Below, in pieces: positions 30,116 through 41,083 of a stretch of 64,000 nt of DNA. This stretch comes from Haliotis asinina (taxonomy: Eukaryota; Mollusca; Gastropoda; Lepetellida; Haliotidae): assembly GCF_037392515.1 (NCBI RefSeq), contig NC_090288.1, positions 18,322,969-18,386,968 on the forward strand, in the 5' to 3' direction. Below the pieces are notes generated by a model. It searched no databases and was not told the DNA's origin. It saw only the letters and a list, made by a program, of their open reading frames with translations. Each line of letters opens with the position of its first letter. Positions within the stretch are counted from its first letter, which is position 1. The translations under genes and the position numbers were made by a program.

Positions 30116-33100
30116 GGGCCTTGAAGAAATAGAAATTAACTGAAAGTGTGTTTTTTCACATTGTGTGCAGGTCTGATTTGAGTTATGATATTGTGTGAGA
30201 TGATCTGTGGTGGAGCAATTTCTGCATTGTTCCGAATTTTTGTTAGAGACTTTTGGTTTCAAAATATGGTTTTGCATATGTTGGATTTTGGGCATATAGC
30301 CTGATATTATGTTTACGCCTTCTTTGTGTATGATTCTGATAGGAGAATCCTCCCAGAATGTTGGTGTAAGACCTGTTATCCAATCTGTATTATAAAGTTG
30401 TTATATATTGATGGTTTGGTGGGACTTGTTAACATGATATACCTGGTATTGTTGTGAACTGGGGCAGTGCTTTTTGTGGTTGAGTATAATACATGATGTC
30501 ATAAATGGTTACTGTGTTTTGTTTTGTTGCTGTGTTATTTTTTTTAGTTATTGCTTTATTTCAGAATCCTGTTTTTTAACTGGGGACTGCGCCAGGGAAA
30601 CCAAATTCTTATTGGATAAAAGCAAGAAAAGAACAAGTATTTAATCAACAGGCTTTTGTTATTGTTCCTTAAAGTGTACACTAAACAATCTAAGACACAC
30701 AGAAAAAAATAAACAAAAAAATAAAAACAACACTGAAAAATGATAACACTTTTTACTATTTTAAAAATTGTTACAGATATTTTTTTCTAAATGTGAAAAT
30801 AATAGATTCTATAAGAAATGGATTTATTGTGCTCCTGTGGAACAGTTGTACACTCCCAGTCATCGGAATAACACCATGCTGAACTTTTCACCCATTTCCA
30901 TTACCATATAATTCAAAGTATGTGCTAGCTTTTCGGTCAGTGGTATTGTGTGAGTGAATGGAATGTGCTTGTCTAATGGTTTGTAGGAATGAAATTTAAC
31001 ATGAGTGTTTAATTACTTTGGGGTTTGTTATAATGCGCTTCAGATGAGAAGATTTAGCATTCTTGGGGTGGTGTCTTCAAGCATGGTAAATGGGGGTCAT
31101 TTGTTTATTATATTTTGATAAGTAACAAATAGTGAAGGCGTTTGTTTCAGGAATTTGTTAAGTGATATATTTGCTGTTTGGCTGTAGGCTGATTTTGTGT
31201 AGATAGTGATTAACATTTCAATTTGCTAATCTTAGAGAGGTCATGGCAGTATCACTTTGGCGTGTTTGGTAATAATTTTCACTTTTGGCATTTACTGTTT
31301 GTTGAATTTGGTAGAGAATAATTTAACAGGGAACAGCACAATCATAAATTAAGTAGGCACAGACAAGCCAAGCGTACATTCTTCACAGCTGACACACTGG
31401 CAAGCAAGAGGAAGAAAGGCTTCCCCTGCTTACTGAAATACTACTCAGTTTTGGAGTGTTTAAAGGTAAAAGGTGTAGCATTTAATCAAGCAGGAGAAGG
31501 AGACATTGGTTGAAGCTAGCAAGGAATAAATACTAGTTCACTGATGTTTCCATACAAATCCTAACCTAAGGTAATGACTGAGCTCTTACACACATGAAAT
31601 TAGCCTTAAGAACATCTCATCCAGAGTAATCATCCAAAACTTCAGTAAATGTGTGAACAAGATTACTTGAAGTAGGATTAGCAATATAAGCACTTACCTC
31701 TGTGTGGTCGTTACAGCAGTTATTGTTGCATATGCCATATTCTGTATTGCATTACTTATTTTAGGGCAAGATAATTTCTGTATCAGTCCAGTACTTGTGA
31801 TATTGTCAATGTTTTGATTCCCGATAAATGAAATGTTAGTCAGGAGGGTTTAGACTCTCTGAACACAGGTTATCTCTAGGGCGTTGAGTTGTACTGACTC
31901 TGTGGCCACCCCATTTAATTCTTGTCAATAAGTTGTAAGTAGCTCCTTGTGACATCAAATTCTTTGCTGAGTTCATTTCCCACAACCAGACAATTATGCT
32001 GGTTAGGAAAGTGATTACACCTGAACACTCACTGGCATGCAAGACTATAACCATAACAGTCACTATATAAGGTTGCAATTAAGGGTCATTTCCTTTCAAA
32101 TAATACCTAAAGGAGCATGCCTCCAATGTGTTTCGTATTCCAGGCCAATATTTTTCAAGGAATATAGTAACCCTCTCCATAATATTACATAAACAAAAGG
32201 TACCAGAAACATGTACATGTAAAATTGTTATTTTCTAAGTCATGCATTCATCGCAATATAAATAAAAAGGTAATGATTCTGTTTGAAGATGAATAGCAAG
32301 TACTTTTTCTATAGTCAGGATACAGAGGGAAATTCATGAAGAGATTCTGATGCACTTTATACTTTGTATAACTCCCATCTAAACTCTTGACCCACTTAAA
32401 AACTTCACAATACCTACCTACCTACCTACCTACCTACCTACCTACCTACCTACCTACCTACCTACCTACCTACCTACCTACCTACCTACCCGGTTACCTA
32501 TATGAATGCATGCATGGTTACTTCAAATACTGATTTATCGGCATATTTGGGGGAACCAACTGCAAATTGTTTGCAGAAGAATTGTACGAGGATCATGCAT
32601 CAAACTGATAAAAAACATGCAAATATGATGCCAGTCTGTGAAGGGCATTTAGAAGCAGAAAGTCTCTTAAGAATTCCCCAAGTTTTAATGAGACTTTGAG
32701 ACTTACAGTTTTAGTGAACTCCTGAAAATAATTTTGGAAACATTACAAATATGTCTCATAATACATCAGTTCGTGTTTTAACTATACATTTTAACTGTGT
32801 GGAATATTTTCCAAGAAGAACGTGGCTATGTATACAACAGTTAATGTAAACTTTAAATGGGAAGTACAGTCATGACAGTCACATAGTGGGAAGAAATGAC
32901 GATCAGGAAAATGTACGTGCACATTGTGTAAAAATTGTGATAAAAAATTTCAGGCCGGAGAGCTTTTACTGACACAAACTGTGTGTCTTTGACTGGCCAT
33001 CTGATACTGACACAAACTGTGTGTCTTTGACTGGCCATCTGATACTGACATCTGGTAGGCATCCTTATTGTTAGTTCCATGTGGCATGTTTTCATATCTA

Positions 33101-33404
33101 AACTTCATTATTTCACTGGGATGTACTGGTGTGGGGAGTGCACAGGGTCAACAATGTCCCAACCACACAAGATAGCACTCTGACGAACATGTCGCCCACA
33201 TTTTAGATGACGGAGGAATCTATCAAGTCATAATTACACTTTATTTTTATCAATCATTGATTCCAGTAAACTCATAAAACTAAAGGATAAATAAAATATA
33301 TACATTTTCATCAGCACTGATCCTCTTTTGTTTCCACAAAGCAGACTGGGTGAGCATGTACCTGAAGAAAATTTGAGAGAGCATGAATTCTGCTCTTTTA
33401 GCAT
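30116..33404. other. No gene recognised; simple repeats
   Basis: AT-rich sequence with no convincing exon. It holds a (CCTA)n microsatellite at 32412-32490 and a 37-bp two-copy tandem repeat (CTGACACAAACTGTGTGTC...) at about 32968-33045. Confidence 0.5.
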
Positions 33405-33444
33405 GGGTGGGGTAGCTCAGTGGTTAGTGTTTGCTCATCATGAG
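33405..33444 (+). repeat. tRNA-derived SINE, 5' part with A box (rest at 45750)
   Basis: ATGGGTGGGGTAGCTCAGTG with TTAGTGTTTGCTCATCATGAG is a tRNA-like head with A box TAGCTCAGTGG. It is interrupted after GCTCATCATGAG by LINE D. That 12-mer is repeated at 45750-45761, where the SINE resumes. Confidence 0.8.
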
Positions 33445-33979
33445 TGAGTGAGTGAGTGAGTTAGTATTTAACGTCACATCGGCAATGTCTCAGCCATATC
33501 GTGACGAGAACATTTAATACTGAAATGAAATACATGTATTGTATAAAAACCTGTCAGCGAAGGACAGTAAAACAACTAGAATATCACAAATGAGATTAAA
33601 ACTAATGTGGAAAGTTTAAAACTAATATCACTATTCGGACAATACAGTATAAAATCAGGCTATAGGTTGCCAGCAACTGAAGGTAGATCACCATACTAGG
33701 GACCATGGGGACTTACAGTGCCTTTGCTACCTGCATGGAGCCTAGTCGGATTTACATCATCCCCTCAGCTGTTAGCAATTTTGACATATCTAGCCAAAAA
33801 TTAAAAATACAGATATACTACGACTAAGAACAGTGGAAAGTTTAAATTTACTGTGAATGTTTTTGGACTTACGTACCCTCTCAAGAGGACAATAATTTTA
33901 CAATACTTCAACCCCCTTTGAGGGTACAGCCACCAACAATTCAAGTTACAAATCCAAACTTCCAATAATTAAAATACAT

Positions 33980-34867
33980 CTATTTACACAGCATAATTTC
34001 AAAATTCAACCAAAAAATCAATTTCTTTTGAAAATCAATAATTGAATGAGACCTAACGCTGGTAAAAAGATCCTTAATTGTTTTAACTGTAAAATACTTA
34101 TCCCTTGTGATGGAGAATTCAACACAGTCAAGCAGGAAATGCTTGACTGTAACTCTCTCATCACAAGGGATACAAAATGGAGGATCCTCACCTTTTAAAA
34201 GGTATGAATGAGTATATCTAGTATGGCCAATACGACATCGTCTTAAAATAACCTCTTCAAATCTGGACTGACAACCCAAGTAGGTGTAACCAATATACGG
34301 TTTTATTTCATGTAATTTATTGATACCTACGTGGGTGTCCCACTTCTTCTGCATCAGACCACGGATATAAGATCTAATGGTGGCTTTGTAATCACTGTAA
34401 GGAATAAGAAGTGGTGTCACAGATTTGTTGAGTGCTGCCTTGCGTTACCAGAAATGCCTACGTGGCTTGGTAACCAACAGAAGACGATGTCGTACTGGCC
34501 AGTAGCAAGATTATTATACAATTCAATTATTTCAATTAAAAGTGGATGTTTACATGATACATTTTAATAGCTTGAAGGCAAGAAAGAGAATCAGAATAGA
34601 TTATATATTGATTACGTTTAGGGTGTCTTTGAATATATTTTAGAGCTGTTAATATGGCGTTAGCTTCAGCTGTAAAAATAGAACTATTATCTGGTAACCT
34701 AGAACATATTGTTCTGGATCCAATGACGGTGGCACAAGCGACTGCGCCACCGTCCTTGGACCCATCTGTGAATAAGGATTTATAATTGCTATATTTATGT
34801 TTCAATTGATTATATTCTTGTTTATACTGTAATTCATTCGTTTCTGATTTTTTAAGTGATGTTAATG
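33980..34867 (-). pseudogene. LINE D ORF2, 3' part: RNase H and C-terminal domain
   Basis: Two open pieces, 34805-34536 (SLFTDGSKDGGAVACATVIG, AEAN, YSDSLS) and 34420-33980 (GHTRYTHSYLLKGEDPPFC, CIPCDERVTVKHFLLDC), are separated by a frame change and an internal deletion that removes the last RNase H Asp block (MADLAAK). At the 5' side homology stops exactly at 34867, the base before the TTA duplicated by the CACTA insertion. It continues at 41084. Confidence 0.9.
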
Positions 34868-34870
34868 TTA

Positions 34871-35230
34871 CACAGCAAAAATAACCTGGTTTCCGCAGTG
34901 CGGAAACCTGATGGAAAGTGGACTGAAACTTAAGTTTCCACCAAGAATCCAGTGAGTTTCCGTTCTTTTACACTGAGTTTCCGCAATGACGGAAACTGTC
35001 AATTACCCACTTTCTAAGGGTTTCCGCACGGTATCCGTTACCCATGCTCCAACAAGTTTCCGTTGAGTTTCAGTTAAGTTAGAGATCCATCAGGTTTCCG
35101 CAGGGTTTCAGTCACCAAGACTCCATCAGGTTTCCGCAGAGTTTCAGTTACCAAGACTCCATCAAGTTTCCGCAGAGTTTCTGTTGCCAGAAAACTTTCC
35201 ACAGCATTTCATTTACTCGGGTTCACAGGA
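34871..35230. repeat. Left subterminal repeats of CACTA-like element 1
   Basis: Repeated CATCAGGTTTCCGCAGGGTTTCAGT-like units and inverted CGGAAAC motifs. Mirrored at 40790-41083. This motif array is the usual binding region for the element's own DNA-binding protein in CACTA elements. Confidence 0.8.
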
Positions 35231-35804
35231 GTCATTCAATGTGTGTCACTGCATATAACATTCTTGTTACTCCTGGTTGGCAAAGACAATATAAGGAGTT
35301 TGTGTACAATCATCACGTATACATAAAGAAAAACAAAAGATACAATAAGATTCACTGTTTTATTTTCAGACAAATATGGATCAAACATATATCTAATAAA
35401 TAATAAAAAGATATAGCACTAGATAACAGATCAATATTTGTCACTTATGACAAAAATATTTCTAAAAACATGCTAGAACAGTTGCATCCCTTGACTCCTC
35501 CTGCACCTCCTCACGCTGACACAGAAAAACACACCCCAGTCAGTCAATGCTAAACATATAATAACACACACCATGCAATACAATACAACAATGAAATAAA
35601 ATGCAATAAAGAACTTAGGTTACATTGAAAGTACAAAAAATGTATTTAAAGTAAATAAAGGTCTCTTGGAAAATAGATAAAAATTAAGATTGAATAAAAT
35701 TGTATTAATTGAAATACAATCAGAATATCAAAACTATTAAAGTTTTACATTGAGAATAATTCAAATTTAATTGATCACAGATAAAATTAAGTTCATGTGA
35801 TCGA

Positions 35805-38404
35805 TTAGCTATTTACTAGCCCACTTGGGCATCCTTGAGCGGATATCTCTGTCATTGTGGTTGGATGCCGCATCCTGGTCTTCATGTTGGCCTTAGCTTT
35901 GGTGGTGGCGTTGAAAATTGTGGCTGAGTCCAGTGCAGACATCTTGAGTTTAGATTCCCAGGTAAAGGGGTAAGAGAGCAATGAATTGGCATCTTCTTCA
36001 TCACTCACAACTGGTGAAGTCATTTCCAAGGTAAGTATAGTTGAAACCCTTTCCTTTCGTCGATCTGGCCAGTCAATAATTTATAGGCTTTTCATGCGCA
36101 GTGCAATTTTCTGAAAATTAAACAAAAATCAATCAACAGATAAAGCATAATGCCAAGATGGATTGCAAATTATTAAAAAGGAAGTGTCGTGAAAAATTAT
36201 TTACTTCATTAATCACCCCAACACAAGTTAAGCAGTTCATCACATTTAATGACATATCCTATTTTCTTATGGACACACAATCTGTTGCTCTGAAGTGACA
36301 TGAAGTCACTGAAGTGTAATAACATGTTTATATATCACCATTAACTGACTTGATTCTTATGTTATGATTTACGAAATTATGATCTGAATCATGTGTTACA
36401 TGTCTTAAGAATGTAAAAAGCAATAATCCATAAACATTTTAAATGTATATTTCCGGAACTTAGAATCTGTCACACATTGTAATGAGAAGAATTGTTACAT
36501 GTTATTATTCGAATAGATATACTTACGGATTTCATTCTTTTTGTTTTTGTTTTTTTGCTGCTGTTCTGTGTGACACTTTCTTTCCGGTTTCTTGTCTATT
36601 GAGATCATCACGCCTGTTCCGCCACACTCTACAAAGCGCTTCTGAAAATAAATGTTTAAAGTACTATACAGCATGTTTCACACATTTTAGTTCATCTGTT
36701 AGGCAAAGGTATTTATATATGCCATGCTGGCTTGGTTACTGAAGTTAGCATCCATAAATCTGTCTTTACACTATTATTTAAATCATTAACTATCTATAAT
36801 GACAGGCAGGTGAGTGAAAATTACCTTCACAAGATCCTATTGACCATCCTTGGTCGTCATATATATATATAGTCACTTGTTTCTTTGACTACTATATTCA
36901 TAGAGTCCTCGTCATCGGCTTTACTGAAATAAAAACAAATGTCATTTTTCTTGCACTTCATTCAATCATGCATTCAACACAATGTCTATTAAAATTAACG
37001 ATCGTCAGTGAAAATTATACAACCAAGTAAACTGCAGATTTATAACTTTGAATACATATATTGTTCTGAAAGTTTACCATTTTGTAGTTAAATGATTTAA
37101 AATAACTTCCAAAAAGGCTAACCATCCTTTGTGTTATTTCGTGCAAATTCTATGTACATCCTGTTTGCCAAAGTTATGCAACCGGTAAGTGAACAACTGA
37201 CATAAAGATCATGATAAAAGAAGTTTAGTTATATCACATGACATAACCTTGCAGCAATTAAGCATTGTAAAATCAAGGGGTCAGTTTGATGGCAATTTCA
37301 CACAGGTGTAATGTTAAACTGATTTAGTTTACCGGCTATTCAAATCCATTTGCAAATGATACTTTCATGTATTTTTCATTTTGAGAAAACGTACGTAGGG
37401 AAGTGAATTAATGAAATATTCAAAGTGAAATTACCTAGTAACATGAGCACATACCTTCGATAGACAAGGGTGATCCTCCAGGAGCAGTCGTGTCCAGATT
37501 TTTCTCACAACAGCCTAAAAGATTAAATCAAATACGTTAAATATAACAGATATATATATATGATTATGCTCAACACGTATGTATTACATTATTGAAAAAT
37601 TACATGAAATTTTAAATGTATCCTACGCAGAGCTAACAGTTTCTTATATGAATTTAGTGTTTGCCTCAAATAGTTCAGAAACACATGTGACCCCTCTGAG
37701 CGAATTTGGGGGTAAACAATTTCATTTCACTAATGATCCAGGATTGCATTTAATAAATTACACCGAAATGTTGCCATTGTAAAAGCCCATCATTTTTATC
37801 ATTCTTTAAAATATATCTGAATTGGTGAAATACATCTTGCAATACCCAGTAAACCCATGAGTGAACCACTACATATGGCGGATCTTTTTGATGCAGATCG
37901 TAATTCATCACCCCCCCCACACACACACCCCCACCCCCCCACACACACCTTTTGTACAAGTGTTAACCGAGTTGCAACGCTAAAATTTGCAAACTATTAA
38001 CAGGAGCACTAAAATCAAAAGTCTGCCGCTTTAAACTTAAATAAATACTTGTGGTTAGTACTAAGATAGTTACTTACAAATACAAGCTTGGTGTATTCTA
38101 TACCATGTCGATCTATTGAAATGGAATATAAACAAACTTATTTTTCAGGCCTATTTTACTTAGATTTAACGATAACATTTGAAAATAATACGAGCGAAAA
38201 TATACATTCGCGGGATAAACATTATAATCTATCCGGATTTCTGTCATTAACGCAATATTTCTTTAAACGTTTTTTACAATAAAATACCCTCGGTCTTACC
38301 CGACACATCCGAGGTACTCCGAGTTGCTCGCATCCGTTCTCTGCTTTCTTCTCCAAGTCGCGAATTCTTTCGTCGAGTGCTTTTGGGGAAAGTGAGGTGG
38401 CCAT
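35805..38404 (-). pseudogene. Spliced gene remnant on the left side of CACTA-like element 1 (function unknown)
   Basis: Five exon-like blocks on the minus strand: 38404-38300 (MATSLSPKALDERIRDLEKK..., short coiled coil), 37514-37455 (AVVRKIWTRLLLEDHPCLSK, phase 0 junction with exon 1), 36923-36835 (DDEDSMNIVVKE...DDQGWSIGSCE), 36641-36537 (ALCRVWRNRRDDLNRQE) and 36110-35805 (IIDWPDRRKERV... to a TAG). Exon 3 begins with an in-frame TAA after a phase-0 junction and is frameshifted inside a TA run. Exon 5 has a TAA just before IIDWP. The gene is therefore decayed although splice sites remain. The related remnant in CACTA element 2 shares the start and the IDWP end. Not recognised: accessory transposon gene or captured host gene. 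Confidence 0.5.
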
Positions 38405-39765
38405 GGCAAAGTTTACACGACGCAGCCATCTTATGCTTAAAGTTTTGAAAAATAATTGCTAGGAAAACAAATTTGTTCCTACCCGCCAAACAAGATGGCG
38501 TCTCGCTAACACTCACGGGAAATAGACAGTTTTGTCATTGTGTTTTTTTAAATAAATCTAATGTGACCATTTGACAGTAGATTTCCTCGTTCTACAACAA
38601 AAGAGGAAGGTATACCCTGTTGTGAGTTGTTTTGTTAACAATGAGATAGTCTCGCGTGGACGTGATCCTGTCGCCATTCGTTTATTTGTTTACATTGCCG
38701 ACATCAAAGGGGAGTGTGAAAAGTGGAATTCAGCGGATTGAATGTAAGTACTCAAAGTGACAACAGTGAGCAGTTATGGTTTTAGCAGTCTTTTCATCGC
38801 ATTAGCGTCACTGATTGCTTTTTCTCAGTGTCAAGCATCAATATGTAGACCTTGTGATTATTAACAGTGATTAATTGTGAAAACATGTTCACCTTAGTTT
38901 AACATGTCCGAGCGTCATGAGTCCTACTGATTTAGCACTCATGGGAAACTTTATTGTGGCAAATAAGTTATTTTCTAAAATCCTGTCAGGAGAAGGTAGT
39001 ATCCGGATATATTTCTGCTGGATGGACCCCCCACCCCCTCCACCACGTACCATGTAAGTAATTTACGCACTGTGCTCACAACATGCACGGGGGTTAGAAA
39101 TATTAACATTATTTGTTCTTTTCAGGTATACGCCCAGATCTACTATCCCTATCTACCCTTTAAGTTAACTTTACTACTATTACTAATATAATTTGGAGAT
39201 GTGTCACAATTTCTTTGAAACCTTAATTCATTTGTCAATGTGAATGAAGAATGAAGCACAATCCCACTGACCCTTTGGCTATGATTTGTACATGCATAAT
39301 TTCTGTAGACTATTCGTGGCACTTTCTGCTGCAGGGACACAGTTCTTTGTGGACATTGCGACAAGTAATTGTCAAGAAAAACAGCCTAAAATCACGAGAA
39401 ATACGTTTCTGAAATATGGTTGGTTTCTACAGTATTTGTTTTAACATGGGTACCCAGAGATATTCCGCATATATGTCTTCGTTATATCTATTCATATAAT
39501 CTGTACTCCAGAAATATTTCAACCAAGTCACATCATACATTTATTAGTTCATCAAATTATCTAGTATCTTATGTTCTGTGTCAGTTCTGTGTATCCAGTT
39601 GTACCAGTTAATCAGTTTCATGGTTTGATATTTGTTTTATAACCATTAAAACCTTGTCCATCAGTACATGTTGCATGTGTTAGCCCTACAATGCATTGAC
39701 ATTATCATCACACCTCAAGTTTCATATTTCTGAAAGAATCGTTGTGTCAGTTATTTGATTTACAG
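38405..39765. other. Bidirectional centre of CACTA-like element 1
   Basis: Between the two divergent gene remnants. Probable non-coding plus-strand 5' exons end at about 38749 (GATTGAAT|GTAAGTAC) and 39054 (ACCAT|GTAAGTAA). It likely held the divergent promoters, but no TATA box is obvious. Confidence 0.4.
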
Positions 39766-40580
39766 ATATGGATTGTGGACCAACAAACTCGGAGAATGAT
39801 GCCCGGTAAGGGAATCTCTTTTATAACAATATTATTCATATAGCTTTATAATGAAGCTGACACTATGTTAATACATACAACAAACCTTTTTGACCTCACT
39901 CAAAGTGTAACTGTACATGGATTCAAGCATAATATATACATATATTTTAAATTCCAGGAGAAATACGGCTTTTCTGTCCTCACTGCCAGACGTCTTTTTC
40001 AAGAAAAACACGTTATCTCCATCTCCGTAACAAGATGTTTGTTAGTTTGTAAAGATTTTTCGGGTGAATGACAAATGTTTCATCAGGTTAGTCATCAAAG
40101 AATTTTTAGATTTCACTAAAAATCGAGTTTGCACTGTCACTTTGCTATCCATGTTTAATATATTTAATGTATGTATCATACATGTAACTGTAATAACTGA
40201 AAGTGAGCAAATGGTAATACGTATTTAATATTTGTAATACATGTTATCTGCATTATCATATATATTGCTGTGTTTCATTCATTGAATTGTCTCTCAGTTG
40301 AATTGATGATTCAAACTGAATGTCCTTTTCCTTTCCAGACACTGACACTGACCAAGATATTAACAGCACATTCAAGGTTTGCGAGCTATTACCACCACAA
40401 TGTGAGAGCCTGATTGATTCGGATTCAGATGTTTCGCCAGATATTAACCAGGACTCGCATACACCAACAAACATCTACAGAAGAACAAAGCACTTTGTGT
40501 ACTGGCTAGCTCGTCTTCATTCAGTGTGCCTACTTCCTGAGCAATGCTTGTGTGCAGAGAATTCTGTTACTCTTCTCTGA
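39766..40580 (+). pseudogene. N-terminal fragment of a CACTA transposase (zinc finger plus acidic region)
   Basis: Three exons join in frame: 39766-39805 (ATG at 39796, MMPG), 39958-40026 (EIRLFCPHCQTSFSRKTRYLHL) and 40339-40580 (TDTDQDINSTFKVCELLPPQ ... LIDSDSDVSPD ... ending VTLL and a stop). Acceptors are TACAG, TTCCAG and TTCCAG; donors are GTAAGG, GTAACA. The CPHC...HL pattern followed by a Ser/Asp-rich stretch and a short hydrophobic helix (FVYWLARLHSVCLL) is how I remember the N-termini of animal EnSpm/CACTA transposases. The following catalytic domain is missing, so the product would be about 115 aa. It might act as a repressor or end-binding protein. Confidence 0.55.
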
Positions 40581-40789
40581 GCGCCCCAGTTTCTTAATAC
40601 AGCGAATTGTGTACTACTGCAACTGCCCTGTTGCATTAAAATGTGAGCTTTTCTAAGAAATGAAACAGTTGGATCATAATATTTCCAGCGTTTGTTTTTT
40701 GTTCAAATAAATATGTAATAAATATAACAAGATAATACAACATATTTCAGCTTTCTAAACTAAGCGAACTCTCATTGTCATCTTCCTTG

Positions 40790-41083
40790 TACAGAAACCT
40801 AGCGGAAACCTACATTACCCAAGATCCACAAGGTTTCCGCAAGACCAGAAACTTACTCACTCCAGCTATAAAGGTTTCAGTAAACTGAAACTAAATGGAA
40901 ACTTCCAACTACAGTTTCAGTTGACGGAAACATGACGGAAACTAAGACTTGTTAGTTTCAGTTGTGGAAACTATGCGGAAACTCTCATTGCGCGTTTCCT
41001 GAAACTGAAACCTAGCGGAAACCTACATTACCCAGTATCCATCAGGTTTCCGCAAGAACGGAAACCAAGTTATTTTTGCTGTG
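40790..41083. repeat. Right subterminal repeats of CACTA-like element 1
   Basis: Dense AAACCTAGCGGAAACCTACATTACCCA-like units (two near-identical copies at about 40797 and 41007) and other GGAAAC/GTTTCC motifs, ending in the terminal inverted repeat. Confidence 0.8.

Larger units (their letters stand above)
34871..41083. mobile_element. CACTA (EnSpm)-like DNA transposon 1, inserted in LINE D
   Basis: 6213 bp with inverted termini CACAGCAAAAATAACCTGG / CACAGCAAAAATAACTTGG (24 of 25 positions match when extended through GTTTCCG). The target duplication is TTA (34868-34870, 41084-41086). The intact LINE B sequence AATGTTAGGTCAAC shows the unoccupied site, so the borders are certain to the base. 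The outer ~350 bp at each end are filled with GGTTTCCGC-type motifs in both orientations. Inside are two divergently oriented spliced gene remnants starting near 38.4-38.7 kb. The catalytic transposase region is absent, so it would need help in trans. Confidence 0.9.

Noticed and set aside
33980..34867. Separate 5'-truncated LINE at 34 kb
   Set aside because: Its broken end is the TTA target site of the CACTA-like element and the sequence resumes at 41084, so it is the 3' part of LINE D.
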